Source: Arenibacter sp041392165 (lineage in GTDB: Bacteria; Bacteroidota; Bacteroidia; Flavobacteriales; Flavobacteriaceae). From it: a stretch of 64,000 nt of DNA. Where the stretch lies: positions 248,001 through 312,000 of the forward strand of contig JAWKMN010000002.1 in NCBI GenBank assembly GCA_041392165.1, given 5' to 3'. Position 1 is the stretch's first letter; every line of letters begins with the position of its first letter. The translations under genes were made by a program, and so were the position numbers. The notes under the pieces were generated by a model. The model had not been told where the DNA came from. It worked only from the letters and a program-made list of their open reading frames with translations, and searched no databases. Below, piece after piece: positions 8,417-17,096 of this stretch.

Positions 8417-9244
8417 ATGAAAAAAATTTGTATCGTACTGGTTTTAATTTTTGGATTTACCATCAATTCCCAAGTTCAACAACTGGAAAATGATGGCGAT
8501 TTTCATTTGCCTGAAAATACAGAAAATACATCTGCTTTTAAAATAGGGGAATGGCTAAAGTTTCGGATACATTATGGATTCCTAAATGCCAGTTATGCCA
8601 CGCTTCAGGTAAAATCCCACAATTTGGACGGTGTGCCGGTCTATCATGTGGTTGGAAATGGTAAAACAACCGGTTTTGCCAGTATTTTTTTTAAGGTGGA
8701 TGACACTTATGAGAGCTTTTTTGATAAAAAAGATGGCAAGCCTTATAAATTTATAAGAAAAATTAATGAGGGCGGATATACCAAGGATATCGAGGTAAAT
8801 TTTGATCATGAGAAGGATATTGCGGTACTAAACGATAAAAAAAAGGATAAAAAGTTTAATTTTACCATTCAAGAGGGGATTCAGGATTTGGTTTCGGCAT
8901 TTTATTTTCTTCGCAACAACTACAAAGTAGAGGATTTGGTTGAAGGGGAGTCCATAGAATTGAACCTTTTATATGATGATGACGGAGTTTTTAAATTTAA
9001 GCTTAAATATTTGGGCAAGGAGGTTTTAAGGACAAAATACGGAAAGGTAGAATGTCTAAAGTTTAGACCTTATGTGCAATCCGGACGGGTATTCAAGGAA
9101 CAGGAAAGTTTGTCCCTATGGGTATCCAATGACAATAATAGGATCCCAATCCGCATACAGGCAGATATAAGAGTAGGGTCTATTAAGGCGGATTTGGACG
9201 GATACAACGGACTCAAACATCAATTTAAAATAATAATGGATTAA
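8417..9244 (+). CDS. DUF3108 domain protein, exported
   Basis: The start at 8417 is preferred over 8399 because it places a clean signal peptide (MKKICIVLVLIFGFTINSQ) at the N-terminus. The mature part of about 255 residues fits DUF3108: LKFRIHYGFLNASYATLQV, a middle beta-rich region, and QSGRVFKEQESLSLWVSNDNNRIPIRIQ near the C-terminus, features seen in this periplasmic beta-barrel-like family. Function is unknown; the family is thought to be envelope-related. One base separates its stop from the next start, so it heads an operon with the dioxygenase-family, M23 and pgi genes. Bases 8312-8333 upstream form a small hairpin of unknown role. Confidence 0.85.
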   Translation: MKKICIVLVLIFGFTINSQVQQLENDGDFHLPENTENTSAFKIGEWLKFRIHYGFLNASYATLQVKSHNLDGVPVYHVVGNGKTTGFASIFFKVDDTYESFFDKKDGKPYKFIRKINEGGYTKDIEVNFDHEKDIAVLNDKKKDKKFNFTIQEGIQDLVSAFYFLRNNYKVEDLVEGESIELNLLYDDDGVFKFKLKYLGKEVLRTKYGKVECLKFRPYVQSGRVFKEQESLSLWVSNDNNRIPIRIQADIRVGSIKADLDGYNGLKHQFKIIMD

Positions 9245-9245
9245 A

Positions 9246-10205
9246 ATGAATAAAGAGCATATTGATTCCCAGATTTCCAAACTAGAAGAAAAATACAAGG
9301 ATTCTGGACAAGACTTAAGCTCTTATTTGGATGGACTTCTATATCAGCGATACCTTACTTATTGGGATTATATACATCTAGACACCCTTCTTAGTATCCA
9401 AGTGCCTAGGACCCATTTTCCGGACGAGGAGATATTTATAATGTATCACCAGATTACAGAGTTGTACTTTAAACTTATCCTTCATGAACAAAAGCAAATT
9501 GTGGACGATAAGACCCAAGATGTGGATTTCTTTATAGAGAAGGCAAATCGTATCAATAGTTATTACCAGGTCCTGATCTCTTCCTTTAGTGTTATGATAA
9601 AAGGGATGCAAAGAGAGCAGTTCATGCAATATAGAATGGCCCTACTTCCGGCCAGCGGATTTCAGTCGGCCCAATATAGAATGATTGAACTATATGCCAC
9701 CCCCATGGAAAACTTGGTGCAATTTTCTGAAAGGGATAATTTCTCCTCCAATAACAGTATTGAAGAATTATATGAACATATCTATTGGAAAAAAGGGGCT
9801 ACCGATCTGGTTACCGGGGAAAAAACGCTTACCTTAAAGCAATTTGAGTACCGTTATACACCAAGATTGATACGAATTGCCAATCAGGTGAGCAACAGTA
9901 CCATATACCATAAATATCAGCAATTGCCCCGTAAAAGTAAGGAAAATAAAACCTTGATTGAAGCGCTAAAGGCTTTGGACGTTAATGCCAATGTAAATTG
10001 GCCCTTAATGCATATGGGATCGGCATATCGTTATTTAACAAAAGACAACGCACAGATTGAAGCTACCGGTGGAACAAATTGGAAAGAATATTTACCTCCA
10101 AGTTTTCAGAAAGTTGTATTTTTTCCGGAATTGTACACAAAACAAGAGTTAAATAATTGGGGGAAACAATGGGTAGACCATATCTTTAACCCAGAAAAAG
10201 TATAG
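9246..10205 (+). CDS. Tryptophan 2,3-dioxygenase family protein
   Basis: Family members are heme enzymes that open the indole ring of tryptophan to N-formylkynurenine. The 319-residue protein has the typical all-helical motifs: YLTYWDYIHLDTLLSIQ, EIFIMYHQITELYFKLILHE (distal pocket), RYTPRLIR, and VNWPLMHMGSAYRYL near residue 255, where the histidine is in the place of the proximal heme ligand. It is the Bacteroidota type, somewhat longer than proteobacterial KynA. It starts one base after the DUF3108 stop and is followed 7 bp later by the M23 gene, so it is co-transcribed with envelope and glycolysis genes rather than with kynurenine genes. Substrate is inferred from family only. Confidence 0.88.
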   Translation: MNKEHIDSQISKLEEKYKDSGQDLSSYLDGLLYQRYLTYWDYIHLDTLLSIQVPRTHFPDEEIFIMYHQITELYFKLILHEQKQIVDDKTQDVDFFIEKANRINSYYQVLISSFSVMIKGMQREQFMQYRMALLPASGFQSAQYRMIELYATPMENLVQFSERDNFSSNNSIEELYEHIYWKKGATDLVTGEKTLTLKQFEYRYTPRLIRIANQVSNSTIYHKYQQLPRKSKENKTLIEALKALDVNANVNWPLMHMGSAYRYLTKDNAQIEATGGTNWKEYLPPSFQKVVFFPELYTKQELNNWGKQWVDHIFNPEKV

Positions 10206-10212
10206 AATAGCA

Positions 10213-11481
10213 ATGCAAAAATATTGGGGCCTATTTTTTAGTATAATTCTTATTGTTTCATGCAAGGAGGATAAACCGGTTACGGAGGAAATAGCAGAGG
10301 TGGTCACCATAGAGAAGCCTGTCGTAGTTAAAGAGTTTGGATTTAATCTCGAAGATTTTGAGGTCTTGAGGGACACCGTCAAAAATGGGGACAGTTTTGG
10401 GGAGCTAATGTTGAAAAATAGGGTGGAATATCCCAAAATTGCAAGGGTTTCGGAACACTTCAGGGATACTTTTGATGTTAGAAAAATAGTTGTGGGCAAG
10501 CCTTACCTAATTTTGAAGTCCAAGGATACCACCAATAATACACAGGTTTTTATATATCAAAATGACCCTATTAACTATACTGTGGTCGATTTTAGGGACG
10601 GCGTACTAGCCTACAAGAAAAGGCAAAAGGTAAAATACGTGGAGCGCGAGGCTTCCGGAATTATCGAATCCTCATTGTCCGAGGCCATATTGAAGCAGGG
10701 CATTGATTATAACGTTACCAACGGTTTATCTGAAATTTACGCATGGACCATAGATTTCTTTAGACTTCAGAAAGGGGATCGGTTCAAGGTCATCTACAAG
10801 GAGAAGTATATCAACGATACTATTTACGTGGGTGCCAGTGGTATTGAGGCAGCCTATTTTGAACACAATGGGGAACCGTTCTATGCCTTTAATTTTGTGT
10901 CCGATTCTACAAAGAATATCAATGATTATTATGATGATCAGGCCAAAAACCTCAGACGTACATTTTTGCAGTCGCCAGTAAAGTTCAGCAGAATATCCTC
11001 CAGATATAATTTAAACAGAAGGATTGCCTATTACGGGTACAAGGTAAGGCCACATAAGGGAACGGATTATGCGGCACCTATCGGGACCCCTATTCTGGCT
11101 ACTGCAAACGGGACCGTTATAGAATCCACTAGAAAGGGGGGCAATGGTAAATATGTCAAAATTCAGCACAATGGTACCTATAGCACCCAGTATCTGCATA
11201 TGAGGAAACAGCATGTGAAGAAAGGAGATTTTGTAAAGCAGGGAGATGTAATAGGTGAGATTGGAATGACAGGTAATACCAGTGGTCCGCACGTGTGCTA
11301 TAGATTTTGGAAAAATGGACGACAGGTAGATCCGTTAAAGGAAAAATTACCGGCCGCCGAACCTATAGCCGATAGTCTAAAAACAGATTATCTGGAATTT
11401 GTGGGGCCCAAGAAAAATCAATTGGATTGTATAGAATACATAGAATTACCGGAGGAAGATTTGCTAACACTCAACGAATAA
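10213..11481 (+). CDS. M23 family lipoprotein endopeptidase
   Basis: M23 enzymes are zinc endopeptidases that cut peptide cross-links of peptidoglycan. The 422-residue chain starts with a lipoprotein signal, lipobox cysteine C17. The catalytic domain is at about 275-375: zinc ligands H281 and D285 in HKGTD, H329 in YLHM, and H360 in GPHVCYRF. Where classical members have H-x-H, this one has H360-x-C362, so the second ligand or partner is cysteine. The 150 residues before the domain form the N-terminal regulatory region common in Bacteroidota members. It sits between the dioxygenase-family gene and pgi with gaps of 7 and 1 bp. Zinc binding by C362 would be a prediction. Confidence 0.9.
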   Translation: MQKYWGLFFSIILIVSCKEDKPVTEEIAEVVTIEKPVVVKEFGFNLEDFEVLRDTVKNGDSFGELMLKNRVEYPKIARVSEHFRDTFDVRKIVVGKPYLILKSKDTTNNTQVFIYQNDPINYTVVDFRDGVLAYKKRQKVKYVEREASGIIESSLSEAILKQGIDYNVTNGLSEIYAWTIDFFRLQKGDRFKVIYKEKYINDTIYVGASGIEAAYFEHNGEPFYAFNFVSDSTKNINDYYDDQAKNLRRTFLQSPVKFSRISSRYNLNRRIAYYGYKVRPHKGTDYAAPIGTPILATANGTVIESTRKGGNGKYVKIQHNGTYSTQYLHMRKQHVKKGDFVKQGDVIGEIGMTGNTSGPHVCYRFWKNGRQVDPLKEKLPAAEPIADSLKTDYLEFVGPKKNQLDCIEYIELPEEDLLTLNE

Positions 11482-11482
11482 A

Positions 11483-13123
11483 ATGACTTTACAGAATACC
11501 GACCCCACCAAAACAGAAGCTTGGAAAAAACTTTCACAACATTATAAGGGGAATGCCGACGCCCTTATCCTAAAGGACTTGTTTGCAAAAGATTCCGAAA
11601 GGGCCAATAAGCACAGCATACGCTGGAATGATTTTTTCGTAGACTTCTCAAAGAATAGGATTACCCAAGAAACCCTTCAACTTCTTTTGCAATTGGCCAA
11701 TGAGGTTGGATTGAAGGATGCGATCCGGAAACAGTTTGAAGGCGGTATCATAAATAAAACGGAAGGAAGGGCAGTTCTTCACACGGCATTGAGAGCAAAA
11801 AAATCCGATATCGTCAAAGTAGACGGGATTAACATTGTTCCGGAAGTTTATGAAGTGAAACAAAAGATAAAAACTTTTACGGATGCAATAATTTCAGGGA
11901 CTAAAAAGGGGTATACCGGAAAAGCCTTTACCGATGTGGTCAATATTGGTATCGGCGGATCGGATCTTGGCCCCGCTATGGTAGTGGAAGCCCTGAAATT
12001 TTATGGCAACCATTTAAAAATGCATTTTGTAAGCAATGTGGATGGCGATCATGTATACGAAACCTTAAAAAGCCTAAATCCTGAAACAACTTTGTTCGTT
12101 GTGGTTTCCAAGACGTTTACCACCCAGGAAACCCTGAGCAATGCCACTACTATAAAGAAATGGTTTTTAAAACAGGCTACACAGGCAGATGTAGCCAAAC
12201 ATTTTGCCGCGGTTTCTACCAATACGGTAAAGATCGAGGAATTTGGAATTGATGCGGATAATGTATTCCCTATGTGGGATTGGGTTGGGGGAAGATTTTC
12301 ACTTTGGAGTGCGGTTGGCCTATCCATCGCCCTAGCGGTAGGATATGAAAATTTTGATGCCATGTTGACGGGGGCCCATGAAATGGACCATCATTTTAAA
12401 ACCACCGATTTTGAGGGGAATATTCCTGTGGTACTGGCCATGATAAGTGTTTGGTACAATAACTTTTATGGGGCCGAGACAGAGGCCATTATTCCTTATA
12501 CCCAATATTTGAGTAGGTTTTCCGCCTATTTACAGCAAGGGATCATGGAGAGTAATGGGAAAAGTGTGGACAGGAACGGGAATAGGGTCGGTTATGAAAC
12601 AGGGACCATTATATGGGGAGAACCTGGAACCAATTCCCAACATGCCTTTTTTCAATTGATCCATCAAGGTACCAAACTAATTCCTGCCGATTTTATTGGG
12701 TTTAAGGGGTCTCTACACGGAGACACGGACCACCACAATAAATTAATGGCCAATTTCTTTGCCCAAACCGAGGCTCTAATGAATGGCAAGACAGCAATTG
12801 AGGTTGAAAAGGAATTGTTGGACAAAAAAATATCGGGGAAGGAAATAGGGGAAATCTTACCATTTAAGGTGTTTGAAGGAAACAAACCTACCAATACCAT
12901 ATTAATAGATAAATTGACTCCCAAAAGTCTGGGATCCCTTATTGCCATGTACGAACACAAAATATTCGTTCAGGGCATAGTGTGGAACATTTTTAGCTAC
13001 GATCAGTGGGGAGTGGAATTGGGCAAACAATTGGCTACGGCCATATTGAACGATATAGAAGGATACACCATTGCGAATCATGACGCTTCCACGTTAAATC
13101 TTTTAAATTTATTTAAGAAATAA
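11483..13123 (+). CDS. pgi: Glucose-6-phosphate isomerase
   Basis: Pgi interconverts glucose-6-phosphate and fructose-6-phosphate in glycolysis and gluconeogenesis. The 546-residue cytoplasmic protein has VNIGIGGSDLGPAMVVEAL near residue 153, SKTFTTQET (phosphate binding) near 210, WVGGRFSLWSAVGLSIAL near 270, the catalytic E in NGKSVDR...GEPGTNSQHAFFQ near 350-385, and a C-terminal K in GVELGKQLA. Length equals that of E. coli Pgi. It starts one base after the M23 gene. A 9-bp hairpin without a T run overlaps its stop codon. Confidence 0.98.
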   Translation: MTLQNTDPTKTEAWKKLSQHYKGNADALILKDLFAKDSERANKHSIRWNDFFVDFSKNRITQETLQLLLQLANEVGLKDAIRKQFEGGIINKTEGRAVLHTALRAKKSDIVKVDGINIVPEVYEVKQKIKTFTDAIISGTKKGYTGKAFTDVVNIGIGGSDLGPAMVVEALKFYGNHLKMHFVSNVDGDHVYETLKSLNPETTLFVVVSKTFTTQETLSNATTIKKWFLKQATQADVAKHFAAVSTNTVKIEEFGIDADNVFPMWDWVGGRFSLWSAVGLSIALAVGYENFDAMLTGAHEMDHHFKTTDFEGNIPVVLAMISVWYNNFYGAETEAIIPYTQYLSRFSAYLQQGIMESNGKSVDRNGNRVGYETGTIIWGEPGTNSQHAFFQLIHQGTKLIPADFIGFKGSLHGDTDHHNKLMANFFAQTEALMNGKTAIEVEKELLDKKISGKEIGEILPFKVFEGNKPTNTILIDKLTPKSLGSLIAMYEHKIFVQGIVWNIFSYDQWGVELGKQLATAILNDIEGYTIANHDASTLNLLNLFKK

Positions 13124-13141
13124 TTGGCAATTTTGCCAATT
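13122..13141 (+). terminator. Hairpin at the end of pgi, possible weak terminator
   Basis: AATTGGCAA pairs with TTGCCAATT around a two-base loop, beginning inside the pgi stop codon. No T run follows, so it may stabilise the 3' end instead of terminating. Confidence 0.45.
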
Positions 13142-13190
13142 CTTAATAAACGGCATTAACTAATTGTCTTACAGGGGTTATTAAGGTTTT

Positions 13191-13223
13191 TAATGTTAAA
13201 TTTGCGTTGTCGATTTAACATTA
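13191..13223. promoter_or_regulatory. Operator-like inverted repeat upstream of the TonB receptor
   Basis: TAATGTTAAAT at 13191-13201 is perfectly complementary to ATTTAACATTA at 13213-13223, with an 11-nt spacer. The left arm and spacer contain TAAATTTG, a -7 consensus match, so a bound dimer would cover a promoter. It lies about 70 bp before the receptor start. Confidence 0.5.
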
Positions 13224-13293
13224 TAGTAATGTATTGTTGTAAAAATATACTCACTTTTGCACCCATTATTAAAACTAATTAACTCTTAGAAAC

Positions 13294-15864
13294 ATGAAAA
13301 AAATGTACTTTGCCATTGCCGCATTTTTGTTAACGGCAATAGGGTTTTCCCAGGGAACCATTACTGGTTCTGTAGTAGATGGTGATTTTGGCGATCCCTT
13401 ACCGGGAGCGAACATTTTGGTTCAGGGAACCACTAATGGAGTTGCCGCAGATTTTGATGGTAACTTTTCCATTGAAGTATCCCAAAGTTCAGGAACTTTG
13501 GTAATTTCCTATATTGGATTTATTAGCAAGAAAGTAAATTTTACTACATTCGGTAACATCGGTACTATATCCCTTGATCCGGATGCCCAAGAACTTGAGG
13601 GAGTGGTCGTTGTAGGTACTGGGATAATAGATTTGGCCGAGGACAGACAGACACCTATTGCGGTGTCGACCATTAAGGCGAATGAAATAAGGGAAAAAAC
13701 GGGCAACTGGGATTTGCCGGAGGTGCTGAAGTCAACTCCTTCCGTTCAAAATGTTAAAGGAGGTGGATTTGGTGAAGGTCAAATGTTTTTGAGGGGGTTC
13801 GATCAAACCAATACGGCTTTTTTATTGAACGGACAACCTATTAACGGAATTGAAGATGGTAAAATGTATTGGTCCAACTGGTCCGGAGTATTGGATATTG
13901 CCAATGCCGTTCAGGTACAAAGAGGTTTGGGATCTTCCAAATTGGCCATATCCTCTGTAGGGGGTACCGTAAACATTGTAACTAAAACAGTGGACAAGCG
14001 GGAAGGGGGATTTTTCCAGACCATGATCGCCAACGACAATTATATTAAGACGACAGGATATTATTCCACCGGTCTAATGGAAAATGGATTGGCAGTTTCC
14101 GCCATGTTGGGGCATTGGCAGGGAGATGGGTATGTTGACAATACAGGGGGGCAGGGGCAGACCTATTTCCTTTCTTTTGGATATGTGCCCAATGAAAATA
14201 ATATATTCAACTTTGTCCTAACGGGCGCACCACAGTGGCATGCTGCCGCTGGTACCGATAATCTGCGTACTTTTCTGGATAATGGAAGAAAATACAATTC
14301 CTGGAATTTTAATAATGTAAATAGTCCCAACACCCTAAATGGTGGTGCCTATCCTGGAGGTAGAAATATTTATCACAAACCGGTAGCCAACTTAAGTTGG
14401 GATCTTACTTTTAATGACACCGCTTCTTTATCAACTGTATTGTACGGTTCTTTGGGAAGGGGTAGTTTTGCACAATTGATTACGGATAGGAATACCGGGG
14501 AAGCACTTTACGCAAGGGGATCCAATAACAATCACAACTGGGGAGGTTTGGTGTCCAACTTCAACAAGCAGCTGAATGAAAACCTTAATTTTAACATAGG
14601 AGCGGATGTGCGTTTGTACAACGGAATCCATTTTAGGGATGTAAGAGAGTTTATAGGGGTCAATTCGGTATCCGCTTCCAGCAACTACAATGGTGGTGCC
14701 TATGAAATGACCAATTCTTATGGGGGCCTCAATCCTTGGAAGGTTACCTTTAACCCCAACGATGATCACGCACAAAGATTTGGTTACGATTATGAAGAAG
14801 TAATCAATTACGCGGGGGTATTTGGGCAACTGGAGTATTCCAACAATGTTTTTTCTGCCTTCTTTCAGGGGTCTGCCTCTACACAATCCCATGTTAGGAC
14901 CGAATTTTTAAATGCGGCCAATGAAGGACAATCGGAAGAATCTGAAAAAGTGAACAACCCCGGCTTTAACCTGAAGGCAGGAACGGCTTACCACCTTTCC
15001 GAGCAAAATGTGGTCTTTGTCAATGCCGGTTATTACTCACGTCAGCCATATCACAGTGATCTATATATTGATGACAGGAATTCCAACCAATTAAATCCAT
15101 TAAGTAAGGAAAACCAGAAAATTACAGGTTTAGAAGGGGGATATAAATTTTTTGGCGATATTATTTCGGCCAATTTAAATGCGTATTATACCATATGGGA
15201 CAATAGGATCGTGTATAGTTCCAATGATACCGATAACGATAATATTGTTGATGAATTTACACAGTCAAGCCCATTGAAGCAGGTTCATACCGGAGTGGAA
15301 TTGGAAGTATTTGCAAGGCCGGCGGACAGATTGAATTTGCAAGGATTCATATCTGTTGGGGATTGGAAGTACGACGGGGATGTTACTACCACTACCTCTG
15401 ATGAAAATGGAAATATACTGTCTACGGGTGATCCAAGTTATATTGACGGAGTAAAAATTGGCCAGGCGGCACAGTTTACCGCTGGAATAAGTGGTAATTA
15501 TGAAATTTTTTCAAGGTTCAGAGTAGATGCCAACTGGAATTTGTACGACAACCTATACGGAACGACCAATTTTGGGGATTCCGAATTTGCAACCGCTAAC
15601 AATAGGGGGGCTATTAAATTACCATCCTATAATACGGTTGATACGGGGATTTCCTATAGATTATTGGTCGGAAAAGAAGATAATAGATCCATACAGTTCC
15701 GTTTGAACATTAATAACCTTTTGGATGAAGAGTATTTAGAGAGCTCTCAGGATAATATTCATGCCGATGCTGGCGATGATGTTTGGAACGGGGTCAATAC
15801 GGATAACCGGGTACGATTTGGTTATGGTAGGACATGGAATGTTAGTATGCGCTACAACTTCTAA
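13294..15864 (+). CDS. TonB-dependent outer-membrane receptor with carboxypeptidase-regulatory domain
   Basis: The 856-residue protein has a signal peptide (1-19), a carboxypeptidase D regulatory-like beta domain (about 21-100: ITGSVVDGDFGDPLPGANILVQGT), a plug domain (about 115-235, with VLKSTPSVQNVKGGGFGEGQMFLRGFD), and a 22-strand barrel ending in aromatic F (MRYNF). No SusD partner follows, so a glycan-importing SusC pair is unlikely; siderophore, vitamin or other small ligand uptake is more likely. It is preceded by an 11-bp inverted repeat that could bind a repressor such as Fur, though I cannot show which. A strong terminator follows. Confidence 0.93.
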   Translation: MKKMYFAIAAFLLTAIGFSQGTITGSVVDGDFGDPLPGANILVQGTTNGVAADFDGNFSIEVSQSSGTLVISYIGFISKKVNFTTFGNIGTISLDPDAQELEGVVVVGTGIIDLAEDRQTPIAVSTIKANEIREKTGNWDLPEVLKSTPSVQNVKGGGFGEGQMFLRGFDQTNTAFLLNGQPINGIEDGKMYWSNWSGVLDIANAVQVQRGLGSSKLAISSVGGTVNIVTKTVDKREGGFFQTMIANDNYIKTTGYYSTGLMENGLAVSAMLGHWQGDGYVDNTGGQGQTYFLSFGYVPNENNIFNFVLTGAPQWHAAAGTDNLRTFLDNGRKYNSWNFNNVNSPNTLNGGAYPGGRNIYHKPVANLSWDLTFNDTASLSTVLYGSLGRGSFAQLITDRNTGEALYARGSNNNHNWGGLVSNFNKQLNENLNFNIGADVRLYNGIHFRDVREFIGVNSVSASSNYNGGAYEMTNSYGGLNPWKVTFNPNDDHAQRFGYDYEEVINYAGVFGQLEYSNNVFSAFFQGSASTQSHVRTEFLNAANEGQSEESEKVNNPGFNLKAGTAYHLSEQNVVFVNAGYYSRQPYHSDLYIDDRNSNQLNPLSKENQKITGLEGGYKFFGDIISANLNAYYTIWDNRIVYSSNDTDNDNIVDEFTQSSPLKQVHTGVELEVFARPADRLNLQGFISVGDWKYDGDVTTTTSDENGNILSTGDPSYIDGVKIGQAAQFTAGISGNYEIFSRFRVDANWNLYDNLYGTTNFGDSEFATANNRGAIKLPSYNTVDTGISYRLLVGKEDNRSIQFRLNINNLLDEEYLESSQDNIHADAGDDVWNGVNTDNRVRFGYGRTWNVSMRYNF

Positions 15865-15884
15865 TAAAATTTGAATTAAAAATG

Positions 15885-15912
15885 AAACCTCGCTCAATAG
15901 CGGGGTTTTTTT
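15885..15912 (+). terminator. Intrinsic terminator after the TonB receptor
   Basis: AACCTCGCT at 15886-15894 pairs with AGCGGGGTT at 15899-15907 (one G-U pair) around CAAT, followed by seven or more Ts. Confidence 0.9.
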
Positions 15913-15955
15913 ATAATTAAAAAGTCAGTACATTTATAACTTAAATCTTATAATC

Positions 15956-16396
15956 ATGCACCAAGTTTTATTGAATACACATTCTTATCTGGCCTATATT
16001 GCTTTGGCCGTTCTTTTTTTGGCGGTCGCCAATGCTATTTTAGGGTGGACGGGAAAAAAGGACTTTACCTTGACCAAGGATTTTAGAATTAGTCTGTTTG
16101 CCCTTATTTTGGTGCATTTACAACTCTTGTTAGGTTTGGTGCTCTACTTTGTGTCTTCCAATGGGTTGAACGCCATTAAAACTTTGGGGATGGGCGGATT
16201 AAACGCTGCATCCCGTTTGTTGGCCGTAGAACATCCGTTCATCAACATAATTGCAATTGTGTTTATTACAATTGGCTGGTCCAAACATAAGAAAGTATTG
16301 GAAGGCAAAAGAAAGTTCAAGACCATTACTATTTTTTATGGTTTGGGATTGATCCTTATACTTAGTAGAATTCCATGGGCTCAATGGCTTAATTAA
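15956..16396 (+). CDS. Small four-helix membrane protein
   Basis: The 146-residue product is almost entirely hydrophobic, with four predicted membrane helices (about 8-28, 44-65, 80-105 and 118-140). Histidines H8, H49 and H87 are in or near helices 1, 2 and 3; homologs are often labelled cytochrome b-like, but heme binding is not demonstrable from sequence alone. It has its own position between a terminator and a DUF1080 gene. Function unknown. No signal peptide is cleaved; the inner membrane is the expected location. Confidence 0.75.
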   Translation: MHQVLLNTHSYLAYIALAVLFLAVANAILGWTGKKDFTLTKDFRISLFALILVHLQLLLGLVLYFVSSNGLNAIKTLGMGGLNAASRLLAVEHPFINIIAIVFITIGWSKHKKVLEGKRKFKTITIFYGLGLILILSRIPWAQWLN

Positions 16397-16498
16397 TTGT
16401 CTGTAGGGATGTTAAGTTTCTTTGGACAAGGAACCGGATTATTTGCAATGTAACATCCTAAAAATAATAGTAAATCATATACCTAATTTGTATACCTT

Positions 16499-17092
16499 AT
16501 GAAAAATTTAATTGTTGTTTTTCTTGCCTTTATGGCCATACCCGGGATATCCCAAGAAATATCCCTGTTCAATGGTAAGGACCTATCGGGCTGGACGGTC
16601 TATGGTACCGAAAAATGGTACGTGGAAGATGGATTGCTGGTTTCTGAAAGTGGGCCCGACAAACAATACGGTTATTTGGCTACGGATAAGTATTATGATG
16701 ATTTTGAACTTACCCTGGAGTTTAAGCAAGAAGCCAATGGGAATAGTGGGGTGTTTGTTCGGTCTACCATTGATGGCACCAAAGTTAATGGATGGCAAGT
16801 AGAGGTTGCTCCATCTGGTCACAATACGGGCGGTGTCTATGAATCCTATGGAAGGGGTTGGCTTATTAAGCCGGACCCGGAAAAGGATAAGGTGCTTAAG
16901 GATGGGGAATGGAATACTATGAAAATTAGGCTGGATGGCAATATGTTGACGTCATGGCTAAATGGTATGGAAATGGTTACTATAATCGATGAAAAGATAG
17001 GTGCGGGTAAAGGTTCCATAGCCCTCCAGATCCACGATGGTGGTGGTATAAAAGTGAAATGGAGAAACATTAAAGTTAAATTCCCGCAATAA
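16499..17092 (+). CDS. Exported DUF1080 protein (3-keto-disaccharide hydrolase family)
   Basis: The 197-residue protein has a signal peptide (1-18) and a single DUF1080 jelly-roll fold: ISLFNGKDLSGW at 21-32, the acidic strand DDFELTLEFKQEANGNSGVFVRS near 67-90, a WNTMKIRLDGN block, and the closing GGIKVKWRNIKVK. Family members act on 3-keto-glycosides produced by Gfo/Idh/MocA dehydrogenases, cleaving the glycosidic bond. It is one of three DUF1080 genes in this window and the only one with no dehydrogenase beside it. It converges with the exonuclease gene, 4 bp apart. Confidence 0.88.
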   Translation: MKNLIVVFLAFMAIPGISQEISLFNGKDLSGWTVYGTEKWYVEDGLLVSESGPDKQYGYLATDKYYDDFELTLEFKQEANGNSGVFVRSTIDGTKVNGWQVEVAPSGHNTGGVYESYGRGWLIKPDPEKDKVLKDGEWNTMKIRLDGNMLTSWLNGMEMVTIIDEKIGAGKGSIALQIHDGGGIKVKWRNIKVKFPQ

Positions 17093-17096
17093 TAAT

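Noticed and set aside
13294..15864. SusC-type glycan importer
   Set aside because: No SusD gene follows and no glycoside hydrolase is nearby; a generic TonB receptor call is safer.
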